The notes: a model not told the origin generated them from the sequence alone. Shown: positions 1-6,233, counted from the first letter of the stretch. The stretch: 6,841 bases of DNA from Acidobacteriota bacterium (GCA_013695405.1 JACDAO010000317.1:1-6841), one strand, 5' to 3'. Numbers and translations: made by a program.

Positions 1-71
1 TCCACGGGGTCGGGCAGGCGCGGACAAGCGGACATCAGCGCAGCATACCAGCCACGTTCGCGCCTCGCCGC

Positions 72-510
72 CTAAGGCTCGTCGGCGACCTGGGCAAAGC
101 TGGCGGCGAGATCCTCCCCGAAACGAATCTCAGTGTAGCCGCCACCAGTTTCTTCGGCAACGCGGGCGAGGCCGGCGTCGGGCAGGTCGGCGGTCATCAT
201 CGCCTGGAAGGCCGCCGGGCCCCAGGCCCGGTTGCCTGAGCTGTCGGCCGCGGCTGCGCATGCCGATCGCGTAAATCATCACGTCTTTGTCGCGCGCGTT
301 CGATCACCTCGACCTGGCTCACGAACCGCTGACGAAAGCTGATGGGCCCGCTGTCTTTGCCATCGCTCAGCACCAGGATCACGCGGCGATTGTCGCCCTC
401 CGCCTCAAACGCGCTGACGGCCTCATCGACTGCGCGCCAGAGCGGCGTCGACGCATCCGACGCGATCATGGCAGGCAGACTGTACGGAGGGCGTCGCGAG
501 AGGATAGGAA
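72..510 (-). pseudogene. Frameshifted, truncated VWA-domain protein remnant (acidobacterial VWFA-related type)
   Basis: Read on the minus strand, this holds pieces of a von Willebrand A domain protein in three frames. A block ending SSRDALRT (about 481-508) switches frame near 478-485 to LPAMIASDASTPLWRAVDEA and then RRVILVLSDGKDSG, the conserved core strand plus the SDGxD loop near the metal site. Near 291-296 the frame changes again to DKDVMIYAIGMRSR. Near 250-256 it changes to FQAMMTADLPDAGLARVAEE, then TGGGYTEIRFGEDLAASF, ending AQVADEP and TAG at 72-74. The order and spacing match the secreted VWA proteins abundant in Acidobacteriota. Family members usually continue past the ADE segment with a YLLGF-like strand and a C-terminal tail, which is absent here. 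The N-terminal DxSxS metal-binding half and signal peptide are also missing. Three frame changes plus loss of both ends favour a decayed gene over sequencing error. Its left boundary is clear; its upstream boundary is uncertain. Confidence 0.75.
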
Positions 511-516
511 GCACGG

Positions 517-723
517 GTGTCGCGTCCGGTCGCGCTGCGCGAGATCGCGCGCGGCTTCCTCGAGCCCGGTGGCATGACGGTCCGAGGCGAACTCGCGCGC
601 GTGGCCGCGCTGTCTCGCCCCGACGCCGGCCTCGGCAACCGCGCCCTGGTCGCTGACGGCACCGCGACGATGACGGCGCCGGGCGTCTACGTCCTCTCGG
701 CGTTCGCCGCGACCCCCGGCTGA
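517..723 (+). CDS. Small hypothetical ORF, doubtful
   Basis: A 68-codon plus-strand frame opens at GTG 517, with AGGAA (506-510) six bases upstream, and ends at TGA 721-723. Its third codon positions are almost all G or C, as in real genes of this window, and it ends in [12 protein letters not shown]. No domain or family is recognised, and an in-frame TAG at 505-507 blocks a longer product. It abuts the decayed VWA gene head to head, so it could be a remnant of another gene. Equally it could be a chance open frame, which is common at this GC content. It ends about 100 bases before the tRNA. Confidence 0.2.
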   Translation: MSRPVALREIARGFLEPGGMTVRGELARVAALSRPDAGLGNRALVADGTATMTAPGVYVLSAFAATPG

Positions 724-785
724 CGCCGACCCCGTCTGCATGGCACAATCGCTGGGCCGTCTGTGTGCCCCCTGCCGTAATTCGA

Positions 786-806
786 CATTCCGGCATTCCG
801 GCATTT
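786..806. repeat. Short tandem repeat of CATTCCGG
   Basis: Two perfect copies of the 8-base unit CATTCCGG (786-793 and 794-801) are followed by a partial copy, CATTT (802-806). It lies in the non-coding stretch 724-829 just upstream of the tRNA. A similar CAT-initial microrepeat lies at 5162-5179 between two convergent genes. No function can be read from it. Confidence 0.8.
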
Positions 807-829
807 CGTGTCGTTTCCCCTCCCCTTGA

Positions 830-902
830 GGGCCCATAGCTCAGCGGCCAGAGCCGCCGGCTCATAACCGGTCAGACCCAGGTTCGAATCCTGGTGGGCC
901 CA
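830..902 (+). tRNA. tRNA with anticodon CAT, probably tRNA-Ile2 (alternative: elongator tRNA-Met)
   Basis: All parts of the cloverleaf are present. The 7-bp acceptor stem GGGCCCA (830-836) pairs with TGGGCCC (895-901), and the discriminator base is A902. The D-stem is GCTC/GAGC (839-842/851-854) with GG in the loop. The anticodon stem is GCCGG/CCGGT with loop CTCATAA (861-867), giving anticodon CAT at 863-865. A 5-base variable loop follows, then the T-stem CCAGG/CCTGG with loop TTCGAAT. CCA is not encoded. It is not an initiator, because the first acceptor pair is a normal G-C. The acceptor pairs C4-G69 and C5-G68, known determinants for the lysidine synthetase TilS, and the short D-loop favour the minor isoleucine tRNA whose C34 becomes lysidine and reads AUA. 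Elongator methionine cannot be excluded by eye. Confidence 0.93.
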
Positions 903-969
903 TCACTCCTCGCTCCGCTCGTCGTGTGGGCCCACCTGTCTTCAGGCCCTGCGGCTCCGGTCCTGCGGA

Positions 970-1056
970 CCTCGCCTTCGGGCTCGAATCCTGGTGGCAT
1001 CCCGCCTACGTTCTCCGCGGTAGGCGATGTGTGCCTCGCCTTCGGGCTCGAATCCT
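970..1056 (+). repeat. Two 23-base direct repeats resembling a tRNA T-arm/3' end
   Basis: Positions 970-992 and 1034-1056 are identical over 23 bases, 64 bases apart. Each holds GCC-TTCG-GGC, a short stem closed by a stable C(UUCG)G tetraloop, followed by TCGAATCCT. The first copy continues as TCGAATCCTGGTGG (984-997). Those 14 bases are identical to the T-loop and acceptor side of the tRNA at 884-897, exactly 100 bases upstream. The 5' half of the T-stem is not preserved, so these are not functional tRNAs. They look like partial duplications derived from, or converging on, the tRNA 3' end. Confidence 0.8.
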
Positions 1057-1280
1057 TCTTCATCAACCATCCTCGGCGTCGGCGCTCTGAGCCAGGCCTT
1101 CGCATCAGGCAGGACGGGCGAGCACCAACTGCGCCATCCGCTCGGCGCGCCTCGGGTGACTTTTGCGAAATTGTGCCTTCTGAAATTCTCACACCGGGTA
1201 CACTCGCCGTTCCGTACGACGAGCCCCCGTGTACTGCGCCACGTGAGCACGATGCCGTGACTGCACGGCTGCCCTGCGCT

Positions 1281-1284
1281 GGAG
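1281..1284 (+). promoter_or_regulatory. Ribosome binding site of the 51-aa membrane protein
   Basis: GGAG is followed by a 6-base spacer and ATG at 1291. This supports translation of the short ORF and its chosen start. Confidence 0.6.
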
Positions 1285-1290
1285 AACTAC

Positions 1291-1446
1291 ATGGCTTCCA
1301 TGATCAATCGCAACGTCGGCTTGCTGGTGCTCGGACTCTGGCTGGTGCTGACCGGCCTCTCGGGCATGATGGCTCTCGGCCTGCCGCCGATGCTGATGTC
1401 GGTACTCGCGCTGATCGCCGGGATTCTGATCATCGCCGGCAAGTAA
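1291..1446 (+). CDS. Small two-TM membrane protein, unknown function
   Basis: The gene encodes 51 residues, from ATG 1291 to TAA 1444-1446, beginning MASMINRNVGLLVLG. Two hydrophobic stretches, about residues 9-29 and 33-50, are separated by a tight GLPP turn, so the product should be an integral membrane hairpin with a short polar N-terminus (N6, R7, N8) and a C-terminal GK. A good Shine-Dalgarno and strong G/C third positions support real coding. Small proteins starting with an NRN-G-LLLxG pattern and ending in a second helix are, as far as I recall, seen as uncharacterised proteins in several phyla; no function is assigned. It lies 96 bases upstream of, and in the same frame as, the first ABC exporter gene, with its TAA as the intervening stop. 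Co-transcription is plausible but not shown. Confidence 0.7.
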   Translation: MASMINRNVGLLVLGLWLVLTGLSGMMALGLPPMLMSVLALIAGILIIAGK

Positions 1447-1542
1447 CGTCGCGCTGCCCACCGGCGCCGGGGTCGGGCGCATGGTCGGCGCACCGTCGAG
1501 CGAACGCACGCCGATCGCATCGATCTGGCGCAGAATGCGCTG

Positions 1543-3363
1543 GTGCTCGAGCGGTTGACGGCGCGCAAGGAGTGGCAATTCTTCAGCGTCCTGCCCAGGG
1601 CCGCTCCCGGGCTTGCCGCCGCGTGGTGGACCGTCCTCGTCCTCAGGGGGCTGTTGCCCGCGGCGTTCGCGATCGCGATGGGCGCGCTCGTCGGCGCCGT
1701 CCAACGCGGCGACTCGCTGTCGACCAGTCTGGCAGTGGCCGGCACGGTATTCGTGCTGCTGCAGGTGCTCAATCCCGTTCATCAGGCGATCAGCGCCAAC
1801 CTTGGTGACCGTACCGCCGCCTGGCTGTACGACCGCTTGACGGAGGCCTGCGTGCGGCCGCTGGGCGTGCGGCACCTCGAGGATCCGACGCTGACCAGCG
1901 ACCTGACCGTGGCGCGGGAGTTCGACCTCGGGATGACCGGACCGCCCTTGTCGATGGCCATCGACTTCATCGCCAACGGCCTGGTGCTGATGATCGTCGG
2001 TGTCGCATCGTCGCTGATCCTGGCTGGCTTCGCGTGGTGGGCGCCGCTGATTCTGGCCGGCGCGTGGCTGGCAACCCACTGGCTGCTGCGAGAGAGCGCG
2101 ATCTGGCGCGACCGCAACACCGCGGAGGTGCGCGGCGCGCAGCGCGACGCCGACTACGCCTACCGGTTGGCGGTGGACGCGCCCGCCAGCAAGGAATTGC
2201 GGCTGTTCGGCCTCGCCGACTGGACCATCGAGCGTTTCATCGCCAGGCGCACCCGTCTGTATCAGCTGCAGCACGCGGCCACGAGACTGCGTGAACGTCC
2301 GGTGATCTGGAGCATGCTGCTGGTCACGTCGGCCAACGTGCTGGTGTTCTGGCGGCTGGCCAGCGCCGCCGCTGCTGGCGCCCTCGACCTCGGCGAAGTC
2401 GTCGTCTATCTGCAGAGCGCGATTGGGGTGTCGGCCCTGGCCTTTGGGGGGTTCAGCTGGGCTATCGACGGCGCCTCGGCGCCGGTGGCCGCCGTTCTGC
2501 GGTTGGAACCGGCGATGCGGCCGCTCGGCGAACTTCGCTCGGGTCCGCGCAGCGCGACCGGCACTCCACGCCATGAGATCCGCCTGTGCGATGTGAGCTT
2601 CACCTACCCTTCAGGTGATGCGACGTCGCCGTCAGCCACCCCGCGCGTCCTCGACCACGTCGACTTGACCATTCCGGCCGGGTCCTCGCTGGCGATCGTC
2701 GGGCTCAATGGCGCCGGCAAGACCACCATCGCCAAGCTGCTGTGCCGCTTCTACGACCCGCAGCACGGGGCCATCGAGGTCGACGGTGTGGACCTCCGCG
2801 AGTTCGATCTCGAGTCGTGGCGCTCGCGCATCACCGCCGTGTTCCAGGACTTCATCCGACTCGAGTTGCCGCTTCGCGACAATGTCGCCCCCGCCGGCGC
2901 CCCCGACGCGGTGGTGCACGCGGCGCTGGCGTCGGCGGGCGCCACCGACCTGGCGGCGCTGGACACGGTGCTGGCACGTGGCTACGACGGCGGCACCGAT
3001 CTGTCGGGGGGCCAATGGCAACGGGTAGCACTGGCACGTGCGTTGGCGTCCGTCACCCTGGGCGCCGGGGTCGTGCTGCTCGATGAACCGACCGCGCAAC
3101 TCGACGTCCGCGGCGAGGCGGAGATCTTCGAACGCCTGCTGGCCGCGACTCGACACTGCACCACCATCCTGATTTCGCATCGCTTCTCGACCGTCCGACG
3201 AGCGGACCGCATCTGTGTACTCGAACACGGCTGCGTCAGCGAACTGGGCACGCACGACCAGTTGATGGCGCTCGGCGGCCGGTACCGGACGATGTTCGAC
3301 CTGCAGGCCCGGCGCTTCGCCGCGACCGACGACGACGGCACCACCTATGACGTCCTCGCCTGA
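1543..3363 (+). CDS. ABC exporter half-transporter (TMD-NBD fusion), subunit 1
   Basis: This 606-residue protein couples ATP hydrolysis to export of an unknown substrate across the inner membrane. Residues about 24-305 form the membrane domain, with hydrophobic spans near 24-52, 62-82, 138-162, 166-186, 254-274 and 284-305. The cytoplasmic motif SKELRLFGL (216-224) is typical of exporter-type permeases. Residues 345-606 are the nucleotide-binding domain. It has A-loop Y355, Walker A GLNGAGKT (387-394, K393), Q-loop Q435, canonical signature LSGGQ (487-491), Walker B with D514 and catalytic E515, and switch H546. All catalytic residues are present. A glycine/serine/proline-rich insertion of about ten residues follows the A-loop. 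GTG 1543 is the first standard start after the in-frame TAA at 1444, but no clear Shine-Dalgarno precedes it, so the true N-terminus is uncertain. Its last 17 bases overlap the next gene. Lipid, peptide or drug are all possible substrates. Confidence 0.95.
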   Translation: MLERLTARKEWQFFSVLPRAAPGLAAAWWTVLVLRGLLPAAFAIAMGALVGAVQRGDSLSTSLAVAGTVFVLLQVLNPVHQAISANLGDRTAAWLYDRLTEACVRPLGVRHLEDPTLTSDLTVAREFDLGMTGPPLSMAIDFIANGLVLMIVGVASSLILAGFAWWAPLILAGAWLATHWLLRESAIWRDRNTAEVRGAQRDADYAYRLAVDAPASKELRLFGLADWTIERFIARRTRLYQLQHAATRLRERPVIWSMLLVTSANVLVFWRLASAAAAGALDLGEVVVYLQSAIGVSALAFGGFSWAIDGASAPVAAVLRLEPAMRPLGELRSGPRSATGTPRHEIRLCDVSFTYPSGDATSPSATPRVLDHVDLTIPAGSSLAIVGLNGAGKTTIAKLLCRFYDPQHGAIEVDGVDLREFDLESWRSRITAVFQDFIRLELPLRDNVAPAGAPDAVVHAALASAGATDLAALDTVLARGYDGGTDLSGGQWQRVALARALASVTLGAGVVLLDEPTAQLDVRGEAEIFERLLAATRHCTTILISHRFSTVRRADRICVLEHGCVSELGTHDQLMALGGRYRTMFDLQARRFAATDDDGTTYDVLA

Positions 3364-5161
3364 GTCCGCCGGGCCGATCGAGCCCTTGCCGCCAGCGCTG
3401 TCGTCGATGTGGCGGCTGTGCGTGCTGGGATTCCGCCACCAGCCACGCTTGATGGCGGCGTCGCTCGGGTTGTCGCAACTGGCGGCCCTGCCCGATGCCC
3501 TGCTGGCATGGTGGATCATGCAACTCGGACGGGCCGTGATCGAGCAGCGACCCGCGCTGGTGTACAGCGCGGCGGTCGGCCTGGCTGTGTCGACGACCGC
3601 GAACTGGTTGCTCGGCACCGTCAGCACGCGGGTGCAGCGGCGGTTCAGGGACAGGGTGACGATTGCGCTCGAATCCCACGTCGCGCGCCTGCAGGCCTCG
3701 ATCGGCACCATCGCGCATCAGGAGCGGCCCGAGTACCTCGACCGGCTGTCGATGCTGCGCAGCCAGGTCTTCGTGCTCGACCACATGTACATGTCGCTGT
3801 TCTCGACGCTGGGTTGGATTCTGCGTCTGGCCGTGACGATGACGCTGTTGGTCTCGATTCACCCGGCGCTGCTGCTGTTGCTGGTGTGCGCATTGCCAAC
3901 CGTCCTGACGTCGACGTGGCGGCCCGAGGTCGAACGCGCGGCCGAGGAGCGAGGAGCCCAGGCGTACCGCCTGTCGCGCCATCTGTTCACGCTCGCCACG
4001 ACTGCCTCGCCGGCCAAGGACGTGCGACTCACTGGCATTGGAGACAAGCTGACCACCGGGCGCCGTGCCGCATGGCAGCGCTGGTATGGGCCAGTGGCGG
4101 CGACGCGGTGGCGATCGGCGTGGTGGCACGCGGCCGGATGGGCGGTGTTCGGCGTCGGGTTCGTGGCGGCCGTGGTGTTCGTCTCCGCCGGGCTGGGTGC
4201 GCCGGCGGACGACGTGCTGCTGGTGCTGGCCGCAGGTGCGCGCCTGTCGACATACGTCGGCGCGACGGTCGGCGAGATCGGCTTCCTGCGAGGCTTCTGG
4301 ATGGACGGCGCGCGGCGTCTGGCCTGGCTCGAGGACTATGCCGCGGCGTCGGCCTCTCTTGATGCGGTCCCGGTGCCAGCGGCGCTGCGCCAGAGCCTGC
4401 GACTCGACCACGTATCCTTCTCGTACCCTGGCACCACCCGCGTGGTGCTCGACGATGTGTCGGTGACCCTGCCCGCGGGGGCGGTCGTCGCCATCGTCGG
4501 CGAAAACGGCGCCGGCAAGAGCACCCTGGTCAAGCTGCTCGCCAAACTGTACGAGCCGACGTCTGGGTCGATTCTGGTCGACGATCTTCCGCTCTCACAG
4601 ATGTCGCCCATCACCTGGCGCGCCCGGCTGGCCGGTGCGTTTCAGGATTTCTTCCGCTTCGAGTTCCCTGCACGTCACACGGTTGGTCTCGGCGAGGTGG
4701 CGCGGCTGCATGACACGCCGGCGATCACCATGGCGCTCGACCGCGCCGGCGCCGGCGACGTCATCGCCCGATTACCTGCCGGCCTGGACACCCAACTCGG
4801 GGCGACCTGGCCCGACGGCGTCGAGGTGTCATTCGGGCAATGGCAGAAGTTGGCGCTGGCACGCGGCTTCATGCGTACGCAGCCGCTGCTGCTGATCCTC
4901 GACGAACCGACCGCCGCGCTCGATGCCGAAACCGAGCACGCGTTGTTCGAGCGCTACGCCGCTGCCGCGCGAGGGACCGGCAGCAACAACGGCCGCATCA
5001 CCCTCCTGGTGTCCCATCGCTTCTCCACGGTGCGCATGGCCGACCTGATTGTCGTGCTCGACGGCGCCCGACTGGTTGAAGTCGGCACGCACGAGGCGCT
5101 GATGGCGCACGGCGGACAGTACTCGGCGCTGTACGGCATCCAGGCCGCGGCCTACCGCTGA
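3347..5161 (+). CDS. ABC exporter half-transporter (TMD-NBD fusion), subunit 2, altered signature motif
   Basis: This 604-residue protein is the probable heterodimer partner of the preceding gene. ATG 3347 lies inside that gene (17-base overlap, different frame), so translation is likely coupled. The membrane domain covers about residues 34-310, with spans near 40-60, 70-92, 148-168, 170-188, 258-280 and 286-308, and the exporter motif PAKDVRLTGIG (222-232). The ATPase domain runs from about 351 to 604. It has A-loop Y360, Walker A GENGAGKS (385-392, K391), Q433, Walker B with D519 and catalytic E520, and H557. The signature reads VSFGQ (494-498) instead of LSGGQ: the serine and the second glycine are kept, while the first glycine is Phe496. 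The following WQKLALARGF is otherwise normal. The stop is 19 bases from the end of the convergent reductase gene, and no terminator hairpin with a T-run is visible between them. The substrate is unknown. Confidence 0.95.
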   Translation: MTSSPESAGPIEPLPPALSSMWRLCVLGFRHQPRLMAASLGLSQLAALPDALLAWWIMQLGRAVIEQRPALVYSAAVGLAVSTTANWLLGTVSTRVQRRFRDRVTIALESHVARLQASIGTIAHQERPEYLDRLSMLRSQVFVLDHMYMSLFSTLGWILRLAVTMTLLVSIHPALLLLLVCALPTVLTSTWRPEVERAAEERGAQAYRLSRHLFTLATTASPAKDVRLTGIGDKLTTGRRAAWQRWYGPVAATRWRSAWWHAAGWAVFGVGFVAAVVFVSAGLGAPADDVLLVLAAGARLSTYVGATVGEIGFLRGFWMDGARRLAWLEDYAAASASLDAVPVPAALRQSLRLDHVSFSYPGTTRVVLDDVSVTLPAGAVVAIVGENGAGKSTLVKLLAKLYEPTSGSILVDDLPLSQMSPITWRARLAGAFQDFFRFEFPARHTVGLGEVARLHDTPAITMALDRAGAGDVIARLPAGLDTQLGATWPDGVEVSFGQWQKLALARGFMRTQPLLLILDEPTAALDAETEHALFERYAAAARGTGSNNGRITLLVSHRFSTVRMADLIVVLDGARLVEVGTHEALMAHGGQYSALYGIQAAAYR

Positions 5162-5179
5162 CATCAGGCATCAGGCATC
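5162..5179. repeat. Short tandem repeat of CATCAGG between convergent genes
   Basis: Two and a half copies of the 7-base unit CATCAGG (5162-5168, 5169-5175, then CATC) fill nearly the whole 19-base gap between the exporter operon and the reductase gene. CATCAGGC also occurs once at 1103-1110 in the post-tRNA tract. The role is unknown. Confidence 0.8.
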
Positions 5180-5180
5180 C

Positions 5181-6212
5181 CTACTCCTCCGTCTTCCAGT
5201 GCATCGAGGCGAACGGAATCGTCTCGGTGCGCAGGCCGGCGAGGTGCCGGGCGATCTGCTGCGCGTGGAAGCGGCCGTTCTCGATGAACCAGCGATTGGT
5301 CTGGTAGCCGCCGCAGACGGTGCCGGCCAGGAATACGCCAGGTCGGGTGCTCTCGAAGGTGGTCGCGTCGAAGATCGGCGTGCGCCAGCCATCGTCCGCG
5401 AACGACAGGCCGAGGGTCTCGAGGAAGGTGTAGTCGGGGCGGTAGCCGGTCATCGCCAGCACGAAGTCGTTGGCGATTTCCTGCGTCCCCTGTGGCGTGC
5501 GCAACAGCAGCGACGCCTCTCGGATGTCCTGCACGGTGGTGTCGAAGAAGGCGCGAATCGAGCCTTCCTTGATCCGGTTCTGGAGGTCGGGCTTGATCCA
5601 GTACTTGATGCTGTCGGGCAGGTCCGGACCGCGTACCAGCAGCGTGACCACGGCGCCATGTCGGTAGGTGTCGAGCGCGGCCTTGGCGGCGGAATTCCTG
5701 GCCCCGACGATCGCCAGTTTCTGACGCACGTACGCATAAGGTTCCCGGTAATAGTGCGAGACCTTCGCGAGCTGCTCTCCCGGCACACCGAGCAGATTCG
5801 GGACGTCATAGAATCCGGTCGCCACCACCACGTGCCGTGCCCGATGCAGGCCACGCGAGGTCGAGATCGCGAAGTCGTGCTGCGAGCCGTGTACGTCCAG
5901 GACACGCTCGTAGAGCCGCACGTCGAGGGCCTCTCGCGCGGCGACGCCCCGGTAGTACTCGATCGCCTCTTCGCGCGTCGGCTTGTAGCCTTGCACCGGG
6001 AATGGGTAGCCACCAATCTCGATCAGTTCCGGCGTGGAGAAGAACTCCATCCGCGCCGGATAGCCGACAATCGAGTGCACCAGCGTGCCCTTGTCGACGA
6101 CCAGCGCCGACAGCCCCGCCCGCTTGGCCTCGATCGCGCACGCCAGCCCCACCGGCCCGGCGCCAATCACCACCACGTCGACCGTCGAGGATGACGCTAC
6201 GTCCGTCTGCAC
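5181..6212 (-). CDS. ypdA: YpdA-family FAD/NAD(P)H oxidoreductase (putative bacillithiol disulfide reductase)
   Basis: This 343-residue flavoprotein is close to the usual YpdA length of about 330. YpdA is proposed to use NADPH to reduce oxidised bacillithiol in the cytoplasm. The FAD-binding Rossmann motif GAGPVG is at 17-22, with the acidic strand end VVDKG at 38-42. The family block MEFFSTPELIEIGGYPF is at 55-71, ATGFYDVPN at 131-139, and the second dinucleotide motif VGARNSAAKAAL at 169-180. SIKYWIKPDLQNRIKEGSI (201-219) and FLAGTVCGGYQTNRWFIENG (294-313) complete the fold. No CxxC pair exists, as expected for YpdA and unlike thioredoxin reductase. The position occupied by the redox-linked Cys14 in the Staphylococcus aureus protein is Val21 here; the only cysteines are C25 and C300. 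The start is GTG 6212, with GAG nine bases upstream; an in-frame TGA at 6225-6227 excludes longer forms. It is convergent with the exporter and divergent from the zinc-ribbon gene. Bacillithiol use by this host is inferred, not shown. Confidence 0.92.
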   Translation of the reverse strand: MQTDVASSSTVDVVVIGAGPVGLACAIEAKRAGLSALVVDKGTLVHSIVGYPARMEFFSTPELIEIGGYPFPVQGYKPTREEAIEYYRGVAAREALDVRLYERVLDVHGSQHDFAISTSRGLHRARHVVVATGFYDVPNLLGVPGEQLAKVSHYYREPYAYVRQKLAIVGARNSAAKAALDTYRHGAVVTLLVRGPDLPDSIKYWIKPDLQNRIKEGSIRAFFDTTVQDIREASLLLRTPQGTQEIANDFVLAMTGYRPDYTFLETLGLSFADDGWRTPIFDATTFESTRPGVFLAGTVCGGYQTNRWFIENGRFHAQQIARHLAGLRTETIPFASMHWKTEE

Positions 6213-6233
6213 GGCTTCATTCTCTCAGGTACC

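Larger units (their letters stand above)
903..1290. other. Non-coding tract after the tRNA, rich in small palindromes and T-arm-like copies
   Basis: No convincing gene lies in these 388 bases. Open frames exist on both strands but are repeat-driven; the minus-strand ones contain peptides such as GFEPEGE, produced by reading T-arm-like DNA backwards. The tract contains TGGGCCCA at 927-934 (the tRNA acceptor motif again) and GTCC-TGC-GGAC at 960-970. Two copies of a 23-base repeat lie at 970-992 and 1034-1056. A 7-bp inverted repeat (CGCCTAC 1003-1009 with GTAGGCG 1020-1026) sits between them. No T-run follows any hairpin, so no classical terminator is called. A locally AT-richer patch at 1160-1190 could hold the promoter of the following small gene, but no well-spaced -35/-10 pair is convincing. 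Confidence 0.7.

Noticed and set aside
970..1056. CRISPR-like direct repeats
   Set aside because: Only two full units, one spacer-sized gap, similarity to a tRNA T-arm and no cas genes.
830..1056. Integrated element bounded by duplicated tRNA 3' ends (att sites)
   Set aside because: The copies are only 100 and 164 bases from the tRNA with no integrase or cargo between them, so an element is not supported.
872..1192. Minus-strand frame ending GPTRIRTWV and containing GFEPEGE
   Set aside because: The C-terminus is the tRNA read backwards and the repeated peptide is the T-arm-like repeat read backwards. This is a known type of false protein near tRNAs.
894..1808. Plus-strand open frame of 304 codons
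   Set aside because: It starts inside the tRNA, crosses the repeats and the small membrane gene in another frame, and runs into the exporter. No protein character.
1189..2574. Long minus-strand open frame of 461 codons
   Set aside because: It lies opposite the start of the first exporter gene, has low-complexity Gln/Arg/His/Pro-rich content and no domain. It is an antisense shadow of a G/C-biased gene.
2632..3711. Minus-strand open frame of 359 codons spanning the junction of the two exporter genes
   Set aside because: It overlaps both ATPase/permease regions whose motifs are unambiguous on the plus strand, and has no recognisable domain.
3236..4411. Minus-strand open frame of 391 codons
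   Set aside because: Opposite the second exporter membrane domain; Arg/Gln/His-rich with no family likeness, so a shadow.
1543..5161. Exporter with one catalytically dead ATP site
   Set aside because: Both subunits keep Walker A lysine, Walker B glutamate, Q-loop and switch histidine; only the signature of subunit 2 deviates.
5162..5180. Bidirectional terminator between convergent genes
   Set aside because: The gap is only 19 bases, is filled by a direct repeat, and has no inverted repeat or T-run.
5199..6194. Plus-strand open frame of 331 codons
   Set aside because: Fully antisense to the YpdA-type gene, whose FAD and NAD motifs are clear; Arg/His/Gly-rich shadow.
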